A DNA stretch of 64,000 nucleotides from Paenibacillus_E sp964253085 (GTDB lineage: Bacteria > Bacillota > Bacilli > Paenibacillales > NBRC-103111), in NCBI RefSeq assembly GCF_964253085.1, contig NZ_CAXUQH020000001.1, positions 6,510,001 to 6,574,000 of the forward strand. The letters run 5' to 3'. Both the position numbers and the translations under genes were made by a program. Of the stretch, positions 41,141 through 50,004 are shown piece by piece. Under the pieces are notes generated by a model that saw only the letters and a list, made by a program, of their open reading frames with translations, did not search any database and was not told the origin of the DNA. Numbering within the stretch: the stretch's first letter is position 1; each line of letters opens with the position of its first letter.

Positions 41141-44100
41141 TCAAAAGAAATTCCAGCCCGGCATCCATCGTAAAAAGAACGAGTATTTCGCCGGTATAAT
41201 CATCCCCGATAGAATCGGATAAAACAGTGCGAATAGCACGAAAACGGCGGCTAAGTAACCGTAAACCCATCTTCTTCGGTGCAGCGGCCCTTGCTCCAAA
41301 TAGTCTTTGATGTAGTAAGTTAAAATCAGAACTAGGAACGGTACCATAGCAAAATAGTGATAAATAAATGTTAGTCGCGGTACCAACATCCACGGCAAGT
41401 ACTGTGAGCAGTACGCAATGAGCAGCATGCGCAGCAATTTATCCTTGCGTTTGAACGCGAGATAAAAGGACATCAGCACAGCAATAAATCCTGGCCACCA
41501 CACTAGCGGATTACCGAATGAAACGATGCTCGAAAGCATGCCCTGCGGCATCAGCTTCGCTTGGTAATACCAGATCGGGCGTATCATCATCGGCCATTCC
41601 CACCAAGGTGAGGAGAACGGATGCGTAGCGACGAGATCCTTATGGTATTTGTACATATGTACCTGATAGGTCACAACATCCTTCAACTGATGTCCAGGAC
41701 CTGGAACCATCATGAAAGGGATATAGGATAAGGTGTAGACTCCTAACGGTACGATAACAAACATCAGTACGCACCAAAGTATAGTAAGCAGGGTGTTTCG
41801 TACGAAAATCTTTTGTACACGTAGAAGCTTCGTAGATTCCTCTTCTGAGAGAAGATCTTCATAAACTCCCACGCTCTCCTCCATTTCTGGCTCTTCCCGA
41901 CTGTTCTCCCTCAATACTCGCTTGGCAAATTGATACTCTCTGTACCGCTCCCATAGCGAGATGGCTAATAGGACGGCCAAGCCAGCACCGCCGTATATGA
42001 CGATCCATTTGGAAGCAGCACCGATCCCGAAGAACAGACCTGAAAGTCCCAGTGGGATCAGTGTGGTCCAAAGCTTTTCACGGAAGAAGCTCAACGTTGT
42101 ATACCGATACATGAAATAGAACATCAGCATAATGAAAAACACACCATACACATCAATCGTGGAAATTCTTGTTTGGGCAAAATGCATGAAATCAAAGCTG
42201 AGTAAAAAGGCAGCAATAAGGGCATATTCGGAACGGCCAAACATCCGCTTCGCGAACACATACATAATAGGAATCATGCCAACACCGAATAGCGTACCGA
42301 TAATACGCCATCCAAACGGATTTAAACCGAACACATAAATACCGATGGATATGAATATTTTGCCCAGCGGCGGATGTGTACTTTCATACGGCTCGATCTT
42401 GTGGAGATGCTCATAAGCCGTTCTTGCATGATAAATCTCATCGAAATACGTGCCATTCATATAGGTAGGTGTATATGGGACAACACTTGCCTCATCAAAT
42501 AAATGAGCTGTTTTCCCCTCGTCAGAGGCGTTGACATCTATCTCCTTCACATTGGCAATCGGTAATGGGGTCGTCCCTCCATCTCCGAAAATCCCAATTT
42601 CATGAAGATGCAGCTTCGCACTCTCTTGCGCATCAATCACAATTTTTACATATCGAGCTTCTTTATTAGCTTCTACCGTATGCCAGGTGAACACCTTCGT
42701 ATGGTCAGATTTAACCGCCATAGCATCCTGCCACTGTTCACCATCTTTCGAAAACCAGTAGGAGTAGGCGCCTTCCCCAACTCCAGCAAAACTATTAATA
42801 CGTGTAATCTGATGCGTGCTGCCGAGATCAGCAATGACCGTTTCTCCTCCACGAGATGGCTGCCAGAAAGTCGTGGGATCCTTATGTCCGCCGAGATGGA
42901 ACAGCGCAATGATCGTATAAACGACCATAAGAGCGCCTAGATACAGGGCATCTTTACGCGAGAAAAAGCGCCCGCGTTTCCCTCTTTCTATATGATCCTC
43001 TGCCCTATGGAAAAGTGCCTTCCACAGTGAGGTCTCTCTTAAATTCGTTGCTTTTTCTTGCAGGTCATCTTCCTCTGGAAGCACTTCAACCTTATTGTCT
43101 ACTAGAGGTATAGTCTCCTCCACATCCTCATCCTGATCTGATTTCACGAAAAGCCTCCATCCCAACATACAAGCATAGATAAACATCATAACATTGATCC
43201 CCGAAACCGCCAGCATCATAGGATTGTAGCGCGGAATGTGATAATCCTGATGGAAGCTTCGCAGGAGCACATCGCCGATATTGATAAAATGCGTGATACT
43301 GAAGCCGATAAACAGCCATAGAATCCGGCGATCCTTCAAGTAAATGAAGCTCGTTAAAGCTAACAATAAGCCATAGTGTAAATAGCGCTCATGCATTTTA
43401 GTCATACACATAAACATAGCCGTGATAAATAAGAACGATATGTACAATACGGCACCGCGCCGATTCTTACCGAGCCAATAAAGTAGACAAACATATAGGA
43501 TGGACAGAACCATTAAAACGATTCCAATCCATTGATAAGACAAATGCCAGAATCCACTATTGATGTCCACGAAGTTCCCGCCAAGAAGTGCGAACAGGTT
43601 AAACGCGTTGAGCGATGCATACGGATATGAAGCTAACGTGCCCGAATACAATTCGATCATCCAGCCATAGCCTCTGCCAACTGCGAAAGGAAGTGAAAGA
43701 ACAGCCATTGTGGCTACGCCTGTCAGCACGCTTAATAGCCAGACCATCACATTACGTGCCCGTATCACATCGATTAATAGGAAGATGCCAAACAGCAGCG
43801 CCTGAGGTTTAAGCAAAAGAGCAAGTGCAATAAAGAAGGCGGCTTGTGGCAGTTTGCCCTTCATCTGCATCAACAATGTCGCAACAATAAACAGCATAAA
43901 GAAAGAATCTACCTGTCCCCATACCGCGGAATTCGCCCAAATGGCTGGGTTGAAGGCAAATAGGGCAGCAATCCAGAGCGCCTGCTTCCAAGTACGTGCA
44001 CCTTCGTGCTTGCTGATCGCTAGTCGAAATAACAGATAAACCGTTCCAAGATCTGCAAGGATTGCGGGAAGCTTAAGAATGAGTAAGGAGCTCCCACTTT

Positions 44101-44383
44101 GCCAAGGAATAGACAGTTTATGGTGTACAAAGCCCACAACGTATAGGACATACATGTAGCCAGGTGGATAATCTAGAAAATAATCTTTGGCATTCGTATA
44201 TAAGTCCTTCAATCCTACCGTATAAGCTCGATCTGCCCACGCCATGAACGTTCGCACGTCCGTATCATAGCCTACCCATGTGGGGGCCAACACAAGTCTA
44301 AGTATGAGGGCAATCAGAAGCATGAATCCTAAAAGAAAGAATGTATAGGGAGCTACTCCCCGTTGCTTGAACCAGCTGACCAT
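41141..44383 (-). CDS. Double GT-C glycosyltransferase with central discoidin-like domain
   Basis: A 1080-residue membrane protein. The start at 44383 follows AAGGAGATGTCGC. Residues 1-410 are a complete GT-C (mannosyltransferase-like) unit with about ten helices, an early acidic motif GYDTD at 38-42, DYPPGYMY near 71 and QVDSFF near 157. An acidic linker (about 415-445) and one helix (about 480-498) lead to residues of about 500-605, which look like an F5/8 type C (discoidin) carbohydrate-binding domain (TVIADLGSTHQITRI, YSYWFSKDGEQW, RYVKIVI, LHEIGIFGD). Residues 640-1080 are a PMT family (protein O-mannosyltransferase, GT39) unit with FDEIYHARTAYEH near 647 and THPPLGK near 669. It probably transfers a polyprenyl-linked sugar to surface protein or polymer. 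Confidence 0.85.
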   Translation of the reverse strand: MVSWFKQRGVAPYTFFLLGFMLLIALILRLVLAPTWVGYDTDVRTFMAWADRAYTVGLKDLYTNAKDYFLDYPPGYMYVLYVVGFVHHKLSIPWQSGSSLLILKLPAILADLGTVYLLFRLAISKHEGARTWKQALWIAALFAFNPAIWANSAVWGQVDSFFMLFIVATLLMQMKGKLPQAAFFIALALLLKPQALLFGIFLLIDVIRARNVMVWLLSVLTGVATMAVLSLPFAVGRGYGWMIELYSGTLASYPYASLNAFNLFALLGGNFVDINSGFWHLSYQWIGIVLMVLSILYVCLLYWLGKNRRGAVLYISFLFITAMFMCMTKMHERYLHYGLLLALTSFIYLKDRRILWLFIGFSITHFINIGDVLLRSFHQDYHIPRYNPMMLAVSGINVMMFIYACMLGWRLFVKSDQDEDVEETIPLVDNKVEVLPEEDDLQEKATNLRETSLWKALFHRAEDHIERGKRGRFFSRKDALYLGALMVVYTIIALFHLGGHKDPTTFWQPSRGGETVIADLGSTHQITRINSFAGVGEGAYSYWFSKDGEQWQDAMAVKSDHTKVFTWHTVEANKEARYVKIVIDAQESAKLHLHEIGIFGDGGTTPLPIANVKEIDVNASDEGKTAHLFDEASVVPYTPTYMNGTYFDEIYHARTAYEHLHKIEPYESTHPPLGKIFISIGIYVFGLNPFGWRIIGTLFGVGMIPIMYVFAKRMFGRSEYALIAAFLLSFDFMHFAQTRISTIDVYGVFFIMLMFYFMYRYTTLSFFREKLWTTLIPLGLSGLFFGIGAASKWIVIYGGAGLAVLLAISLWERYREYQFAKRVLRENSREEPEMEESVGVYEDLLSEEESTKLLRVQKIFVRNTLLTILWCVLMFVIVPLGVYTLSYIPFMMVPGPGHQLKDVVTYQVHMYKYHKDLVATHPFSSPWWEWPMMIRPIWYYQAKLMPQGMLSSIVSFGNPLVWWPGFIAVLMSFYLAFKRKDKLLRMLLIAYCSQYLPWMLVPRLTFIYHYFAMVPFLVLILTYYIKDYLEQGPLHRRRWVYGYLAAVFVLFALFYPILSGMIIPAKYSFFLRWMPGWNFF

Positions 44384-44464
44384 GCGACATCTCCTTAGCT
44401 TTGAACTATCCTCATTATACCTGTCCACACTCTTGCAGAAAAGGAAAAAAGCACCGACGTTTAG

Positions 44465-44692
44465 TCAGTGCTTGGGTTCAATCTTTTCGATACGCTCACA
44501 AATGTCATGCAACCACTCATAATCCTCTGTCAAGGAGGCGCATAGCGATAAATTTTCTAGTTTTAATCGGTTCCATACATAAGTCGCATTCGCTTCCATG
44601 CATAGCATTAATTCCTCTTGCTCGCCTCGAGTTAGCTCTCGGGCTCTGCGTAGTGTCCATAATTCCGCCATACGTTGATGAACGGCTAACAT
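44465..44692 (-). CDS. Small helical hypothetical protein
   Basis: A 75-residue protein from the ATG at 44692, nine bases after AGGGGG; an ATG at 44728 is in frame but without a site. The sequence (MLAVHQRMAELWTLRRAREL, NATYVWNRLKLENLSLCAS, YEWLHDICERI) is helical and is of a type I have seen as short conserved ORFs in Paenibacillus; no function is known. It lies downstream of the 63-residue gene beyond a terminator and upstream of the GT-C gene. The overlapping ORF in another frame (44517-44744) is weaker. Confidence 0.6.
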   Translation of the reverse strand: MLAVHQRMAELWTLRRARELTRGEQEELMLCMEANATYVWNRLKLENLSLCASLTEDYEWLHDICERIEKIEPKH

Positions 44693-44834
44693 CGTTCTTA
44701 GCCCCCTGCCGGGTGGATTCGCTTTCATTAGCTAGTATGGACAAAGTAAGGAGACTCGAAACAGGAATTTATCAAAGTCTACCTGAGTGTCCTACTCTAC
44801 TTGTCGGTATTGTAATCTATGTGAATGGGAAGAA

Positions 44835-44863
44835 AACAAGAGAGCTTGTCCGGCTCTCTTGTT
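44835..44863 (-). terminator. Terminator after the 63-residue gene
   Basis: A perfect 11-bp stem AACAAGAGAGC/GCTCTCTTGTT with a 7-nt loop is followed by TTCTTCCC on the minus strand. Confidence 0.75.
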
Positions 44864-44892
44864 CTTTTATTACTTTCAATTGGGTACGAATA

Positions 44893-45084
44893 TTAAGGAA
44901 TATGAACCACAGCAATTTTATCAATTGGGAAATAAAATACTGTACCAGCAGCATTTGCAATGACAACATTACCATTTTGGATACCTAGAAATCTACCTTG
45001 ATGATTTGGTGTAGTACCTGCATGAATCGTAATAACCGTACCAAGTCCAACATGAGCCAAAGTAGCATATACGGAGCAACTCAT
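44893..45084 (-). CDS. Small beta-barrel-like hypothetical protein
   Basis: A 63-residue protein with GGGAGG before the ATG at 45084. Residues 16-60 alternate hydrophobic and polar (VITIHAG, GRFLGIQNGNVVIANAAG, VFYFPIDKIAVVHIP), as expected for an Sm-like or SH3-like barrel and reminiscent of DUF2642/YuzF-type small proteins of Bacillales, which have been linked with the spore coat. The family assignment is tentative. It has its own terminator, so it is monocistronic. Confidence 0.55.
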   Translation of the reverse strand: MSCSVYATLAHVGLGTVITIHAGTTPNHQGRFLGIQNGNVVIANAAGTVFYFPIDKIAVVHIP

Positions 45085-45201
45085 TGTGTTTTCCTCCCTT
45101 CAAACTTTATATGATATCGTATGCTAGTTCTTTATTTTTGATATAGACAAATGAATACTAGGATGCGTATATTTTGAGATTAGCGATCTTCGTAAAATGA
45201 A

Positions 45202-45247
45202 AATAACCCCTTCAATCTCAATTCTCATTGAGATCGAAAGGGTTATT
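45202..45247 (-). terminator. Terminator after the DGQHR gene pair
   Basis: On the minus strand AATAACCC.TT.TCTCA and TGAGA.AA.GGGTTATT make a long stem followed by TTCATTTTACG. Confidence 0.8.
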
Positions 45248-45257
45248 GGGGTTCTAA

Positions 45258-46433
45258 CTAGGCAGAGGATACTTCTTCGGAATCACTAGCGGAATCCGTG
45301 CCTTCTAAGAAGAATTGCACGAGTTTCACATGTTTTTTCAACGATTTCTCGTGAATGAGGTTGATTTTGCCATTGTCCAACGAGCCAAATACATAGATTA
45401 ACTCTTCATTGTCATGAGACCAATCGAAGCCCTCTAGCAATTGTAAGGACTGCGTCCACTCATCATTATATTCGCCATTTGGGAATAAGAAACGATTCGC
45501 ATACAGAGCAATACTTTCCTGAATCACACGGTTCGCGGAGGTATATTGCGCCAATCCCGGCTGCTCTGGCATCATTGGCAAGATGGTGTTAAAAAATTGA
45601 TGCAAGATTTCAACATACGTCGATGGATCATGTCGAATTTTACGTTGCAGTTCATAAGAAGGCTGCATTCTACCTGAGAACAGCATCGTCGCCGTAGCAT
45701 ACAACCAGCTGAAGCATGTAAAGTTACGGTTAAAGGAGGTCAAGTTACTGCGTCTCTCCACACCCGCTGCCTTCAGATACACATTGTGGTCCACGACTTG
45801 CTGAATAACCAGATTAAGCGGATCAATGGAATCAAAGGAATGTCCGAGTTCCTTACTAACTAGCTGCACTTTGGAGTTGATGTCGCCAAATAGCTGCTGC
45901 TCTTCTTCCTCCGTTAAGCCGATATAAATTTGCACAGCAAGCTGTGTTTCCATCAGGTCCAAACGTCTACCCTCAAGTTGATTAATCGTGCCTTCTGTTT
46001 CTTCAACCTCTTGCTTGATTTCCGCATCGTCACTAAACTTCCGTTGCTTAATTTTCAGCAGAGCCAGCTTTTTCTCGTAACGTCTTACTTCTTTTTGCAT
46101 CTGATCATTCACATAACCAAGTGCTAGAATCCGATGCTGCCCATCAAGAATGGATAGCTTCGAGCCATGTCGCAAGAGGAACTCCTTCGCTCCCTTGGAG
46201 AGTTGGTTCACTTCGCGAAGCGATAAGGTTACAGGACCGAAGAAAACATGGTCTAGTTCGCGTTCTTGCAAATAAGTCGAAATCTTCCGGCGCTGCATAT
46301 TGCTCAGCTTCCGTTGAACCATTGGATCGATCATCGTGTAGTTCAGCAGGTCCTGAACGCGCAAGGCAACAGTCGCGAGACCGAACCTTTCGCAGAAAGG
46401 ATGGATAGTCATTTTCAGGCGTAATCCTTCCAT
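45258..46433 (-). CDS. DGQHR-domain (DndB-like) protein, second of a tandem pair
   Basis: A 391-residue soluble protein. The signature DGQHR is at residues 97-101 (LSILDGQHRILAL), in the DndB/DGQHR family; this motif is thought to be related to the ParB/sulfiredoxin fold, whose homologous segment binds nucleotides. A predicted coiled region (about 113-160, EVRRYEKKLALLKIKQRKF) follows. A second conserved block is LFGDINSKVQLVSKELGHS near 190. The rest is helical. Its ATG overlaps the stop of the upstream paralogue by one base (TAATG), so translation is coupled. No dndA, dndC, dndD, dndE or dnd restriction genes are in the window. Function is unknown. Confidence 0.8.
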   Translation of the reverse strand: MEGLRLKMTIHPFCERFGLATVALRVQDLLNYTMIDPMVQRKLSNMQRRKISTYLQERELDHVFFGPVTLSLREVNQLSKGAKEFLLRHGSKLSILDGQHRILALGYVNDQMQKEVRRYEKKLALLKIKQRKFSDDAEIKQEVEETEGTINQLEGRRLDLMETQLAVQIYIGLTEEEEQQLFGDINSKVQLVSKELGHSFDSIDPLNLVIQQVVDHNVYLKAAGVERRSNLTSFNRNFTCFSWLYATATMLFSGRMQPSYELQRKIRHDPSTYVEILHQFFNTILPMMPEQPGLAQYTSANRVIQESIALYANRFLFPNGEYNDEWTQSLQLLEGFDWSHDNEELIYVFGSLDNGKINLIHEKSLKKHVKLVQFFLEGTDSASDSEEVSSA

Positions 46434-47599
46434 TAGCTCACGTCCTCCTTGTTCGCAAAACTAGCTTTATAGTCTTCTGCATCACTGATTAGGAATGCAT
46501 TCTGATCTTGATAGAAGCTCTTAATATGGTTATAAGCTTTCATGATACGTGTACGTCTAGGTAGACGATCTTTCTCTTCCCCAGCATAAATACTATTCCA
46601 GTTGACATGCGGTAATATTTTCAAAGCATGCTCAAGTGCATAGCGATTAAAGCTGCCTGTTTTCGTCGCTTCTTCATGCATGAAGAGGGCTAACGCAATT
46701 TGGATATTCTCAGACCACACGATTTCACCCTTGGTCGGTGATGGCAAGTGCGTCAATAATCCGTTAAAGTAGCCGCCTGCTAGCGAAATAAGCTCCTGCA
46801 AATCTTTATCCGCATATTGATAGTTGTTATTGCGAGCAGCAGATTTCATTCGCCCTTCAAACAATCCCACTAGAATTTCAATTAACAAGTGGTAGGAGAA
46901 TAAATACTCCGGCGATTTACCACGCTCTGAGAACATATCGACAGTCAGCTTCTGCATCGCAGGCGCTTTCGCTGCTAGCTCCGTAGCTGCCACATGATAG
47001 AACCGGCGTTGATCACGAAGGACAGCCAAGTTGCCTCCAAGCTTACGAGGAAGCTTGTTAATGTCGGAGAACAATTGACGTTCCTGACGCGCATTAATGT
47101 CTAGATATGTCATTGTTGAGATTGGGAATGCATATAGACGACGCAGCTTTTCCGTAATCTCATCCATTTTGTCATATTCACGACGATCTTTGGCACGTGC
47201 CATCTGACTTTGCAGCGTTTCCATAATCCGTTGGAATGCCGCTAAGCGATGCTGGCCGTCGACGACATACAATTTCTCAATTGGCTGTAAGCGAAGGGCT
47301 TGGTGGTCCTCATCATAATGTCCTGCGCCTCTTGCTGAGAAAATGATGCCTGGGAAATAGATAGGCTGGCGATCTTCTAAATATAAATTCACATAGTCAA
47401 TTAATTTAGAGAGGTTCCGCGGAATGATCGCACGTTGTACTTCTAAATCCACCTCAAAAATAGAAAATAGTTTGCTAATAGGTAATGTAGCAGCGATTGT
47501 CGCTTGACCGAACGTCTGTCCTAAAATCCCGGGAATCTCTACGTACGATGACGGCTTCTGCTCAGCTAACAGCTCCGATAGTGAAGAAATAGCATCCAT
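46433..47599 (-). CDS. DGQHR-domain (DndB-like) protein, first of a tandem pair
   Basis: A 388-residue protein starting at the ATG at 47599 (AAAGGGG upstream; a longer start at 47644 has no site). DGQHR lies at residues 114-118 (LYVVDGQHRLAAF), followed by a short helical insert and LFSDINKLPRKLGG near 195, the counterparts of the two conserved blocks in the downstream gene. Sequence outside these blocks is much diverged between the two, so they are old paralogues rather than a recent duplication. The N-terminal IIPRNLSKLIDYV stretch corresponds to NMQRRKISTYL in the partner. A heteromeric complex is a reasonable inference. It follows an aminotransferase gene by 90 nt with no terminator seen. 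Confidence 0.8.
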   Translation of the reverse strand: MDAISSLSELLAEQKPSSYVEIPGILGQTFGQATIAATLPISKLFSIFEVDLEVQRAIIPRNLSKLIDYVNLYLEDRQPIYFPGIIFSARGAGHYDEDHQALRLQPIEKLYVVDGQHRLAAFQRIMETLQSQMARAKDRREYDKMDEITEKLRRLYAFPISTMTYLDINARQERQLFSDINKLPRKLGGNLAVLRDQRRFYHVAATELAAKAPAMQKLTVDMFSERGKSPEYLFSYHLLIEILVGLFEGRMKSAARNNNYQYADKDLQELISLAGGYFNGLLTHLPSPTKGEIVWSENIQIALALFMHEEATKTGSFNRYALEHALKILPHVNWNSIYAGEEKDRLPRRTRIMKAYNHIKSFYQDQNAFLISDAEDYKASFANKEDVS

Positions 47600-47689
47600 A
47601 TACTTACCCCTTTCAACGTATAAATTTTCGTCCTTGCCATACATCTAATATGTCTCTCATTCTCCTATTTTTACCAAAATCTCTAACTT

Positions 47690-48865
47690 TCATTCTAAGG
47701 ACCGAAGCCAATCTCCTATTCGCCTTGCTGCCTCAAGTAATCGAGCTTCTTCTTGCACTAAAGCAATACGGACAAATCCTTCTCCCTCAGCGCCAAATGC
47801 ATCGCCAGGAATGACAACAACGCCTGTCTGAAATAACATTTCCCGGGAAATTTGTCGAGACGTCCACCCCTTAGGTATTGGAGCCCAAATAAACATCGTT
47901 GCTTTCGGTGGTGGAATGATCCAACCCGCATCATTTAATGCCGAAATAAATGAATTTCGTCTTTTCTCATACATACTTGAGACAGAATGATCGCTTTCCA
48001 TATCTTCTTCTAATGCTGCAATACCTGCTGCTTGTATAGCCCCAAATACCCCGTAATCAATATTCGATTTCAGCGTCTTTAGCGCCTTAACTGCATCTGC
48101 ATGACCAGTTAGAAATGCGATGCGACAGCCTGCCATATTAAAGCTTTTCGATAAAGAATGGAATTCAATAGCAACCTCCTTAGCACCTTCAATCTCCAAA
48201 ATACTCATGGGCTTATAGCCATCAAAAGCCATTTCGGAATAGGCAAGATCATGTACTACAAGCAAATCCTGCTTCTTCGCATATGAAATCAAATGCTCAA
48301 AGAAAGCACGATCTGCAACAGCAGACAACGGATTGCTTGGATAGTTAAGCAAGATGAATTTCGCCTTAGCAGCCACGTCATCTGGAATGTCCTCTAGTTG
48401 GGGTAAGAAATCATTTGCTGCACGCAGCGGTAGTAAATAGGGGTCAACCCCTGCCAAGACAAGACTTGCCGAATATATGGGATAACCTGGATCAGGGACA
48501 ATTGCCATATCCCCAGGATCACAGAGTGAAAGCGCTAAGTGAGCAAGCCCATCTTGTGAGCCCATTAAGGTTAAGATTTCCGTTTCAGCATCGAGCTGGA
48601 CACCGAATCGATAGTCATACCATTTGGCTACTGCTTCACGAAAGGCCAAACTTCCTTCGGATGTTGGGTAACCGTAATGTGCAGGATTACGAACAGCCTC
48701 TGCCATTGCTTCCAAAATTCGCTCAGAGGGAGGCTGATCAGGACTTCCTATACCTAAATCTATGACGTCAACCCCTTGGTTCATAACCTCTCTCTTCCAT
48801 TCAGCTACTTCCGAAAAAATAGCCGAGCCTAACTGCTGCAGCCGTCTGGATCCTTTAAATGTCAT
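47690..48865 (-). CDS. PLP-dependent aminotransferase (LL-diaminopimelate aminotransferase/DapL-like)
   Basis: A 391-residue class I/II aminotransferase. The start at 48865 follows GAGGAAGC. The PLP lysine is in SLSKSFNMAG near residue 233; the PLP-contacting blocks LGIGSPDQPP near 38, MGSQDGLAHL near 103, NYPSNPLS near 171 and HDLAYSEMAFDGY near 200 are visible. The GSPDxPP start and HYGYPTSEG resemble LL-diaminopimelate aminotransferases and the Bacillus PatA/DapX group; lysine or diaminopimelate synthesis is possible, but substrate is uncertain. It lies 31 nt after the M50 protease gene in the same direction. Confidence 0.85.
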   Translation of the reverse strand: MTFKGSRRLQQLGSAIFSEVAEWKREVMNQGVDVIDLGIGSPDQPPSERILEAMAEAVRNPAHYGYPTSEGSLAFREAVAKWYDYRFGVQLDAETEILTLMGSQDGLAHLALSLCDPGDMAIVPDPGYPIYSASLVLAGVDPYLLPLRAANDFLPQLEDIPDDVAAKAKFILLNYPSNPLSAVADRAFFEHLISYAKKQDLLVVHDLAYSEMAFDGYKPMSILEIEGAKEVAIEFHSLSKSFNMAGCRIAFLTGHADAVKALKTLKSNIDYGVFGAIQAAGIAALEEDMESDHSVSSMYEKRRNSFISALNDAGWIIPPPKATMFIWAPIPKGWTSRQISREMLFQTGVVVIPGDAFGAEGEGFVRIALVQEEARLLEAARRIGDWLRSLE

Positions 48866-48896
48866 AAATAGCTTCCTCATTATGTGAAATGTGATG

Positions 48897-49997
48897 TTAG
48901 GAAATGATGCCGACCTGATGAACGAGTCTTATCATATAGAGCAAAAATAAAATTAATACCAAATACGAGATCCCAAACTTCCAGCGTGTCTTAACGGGTA
49001 CGTCATAATAGCTCTCTTGCATCCCTAATGGGGAGTATTCCACTTGAACCTGGAGACCTAGGTGCAAGCCATCCTCTTTATTCATACGTTCTGCTTTTAC
49101 CAATTGCACTCTCTTAACAATCGCCTGAACAGGTAAATAGGCATGCCCTTCGAATCCAATAGCTTGCCATGACATATTCAAGGTTTGTCGACCAGCGCCT
49201 GGTCCTTGCAGTTCCGAGTAGGTGATATAGTCCAAGTCACGCGTATGACTCTCACCTGGGATCATATAGCCTTGCTGCAGCAAATGATTGGCTGGAAATT
49301 CGAATCGTGTAGCGACGGTTACACGCTCTTCTTTATGGCGATACCGCACATATTTCTTGTACAAATCCCATGCAAACATCGCCCAAATGATCAAGAAAAT
49401 AATCTTACTCGAGAAATAACTATCGAGATACACAATGAGGATGAGTCCGCCAACTAAACCAACCAACCATAACCAGCGTGTTACGGCTGTTGAGATTCGT
49501 CCGCCGTCCAAGGGATGTATAGGCAGTAAATTGATCAGATTCAGATAAAAAGCAGCGTAAGCAACGGAAACGATCACTTCTGAATCAAAATACACGCCTA
49601 CACCAAAAGCGGCAACGCCTCCGAGGGTACCTAGAATTGGACCCCCGATGCCTATGAAGGCTTCAGTTGCTGCATCAGTTGGATTCTTTTTCATCGTGAT
49701 CAATGCACCAAGAAATGGGATGAAGACCGGTGCAGAGACGGGTAACCCCTTCATCTTCGCTGCAAGCACATGTCCTAACTCGTGAATGAGGATCATAAGT
49801 ACCAGACCAATTGCAAACGGCAATGGCGCCAAGTAAGCGTAAGCCCAAATCGTGATGAACATTGAGATGACAGCGCCGCCAATTTTCCCAAACTTCAAAG
49901 CGGCAAGCAGCAGCTTGCCTTGTGACAAGAGGACTGCAATGAATCCGCCAATGGCTAGTGGTGACTTCTTGCGTGCTGGTTTCTGGTTGTCTCCCAC
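48897..49997 (-). CDS. Site-2-type membrane metalloprotease (M50)
   Basis: A 366-residue integral membrane protease if started at the GTG at 49997, with AGGGTGATAGGGAC just before it; longer frames run back inside the ArsC-like gene. The zinc motif HELGH is at about residue 73, in a membrane helix, and the second site HPLDGG near 157 replaces the common NPDG/LxPxPxLDGG form. About six hydrophobic segments lie in the first 220 residues. A soluble region of about 150 residues and one last helix near the C-terminus follow. Such enzymes cut membrane-bound anti-sigma or signalling proteins; the substrate is unknown. It overlaps or abuts the ArsC-like gene. Confidence 0.85.
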   Translation of the reverse strand: MGDNQKPARKKSPLAIGGFIAVLLSQGKLLLAALKFGKIGGAVISMFITIWAYAYLAPLPFAIGLVLMILIHELGHVLAAKMKGLPVSAPVFIPFLGALITMKKNPTDAATEAFIGIGGPILGTLGGVAAFGVGVYFDSEVIVSVAYAAFYLNLINLLPIHPLDGGRISTAVTRWLWLVGLVGGLILIVYLDSYFSSKIIFLIIWAMFAWDLYKKYVRYRHKEERVTVATRFEFPANHLLQQGYMIPGESHTRDLDYITYSELQGPGAGRQTLNMSWQAIGFEGHAYLPVQAIVKRVQLVKAERMNKEDGLHLGLQVQVEYSPLGMQESYYDVPVKTRWKFGISYLVLILFLLYMIRLVHQVGIIS

Positions 49998-50004
49998 GTC
50001 CCTA

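Noticed and set aside
44517..44744. Alternative frame overlapping the 75-residue gene
   Set aside because: It has no good ribosome site; the frame kept has AGGGGG at the right distance.
45258..47599. A DNA phosphorothioation (Dnd) system
   Set aside because: Only DGQHR/DndB-like genes are present; no dndA, dndC, dndD, dndE or dndFGH occurs in the window.
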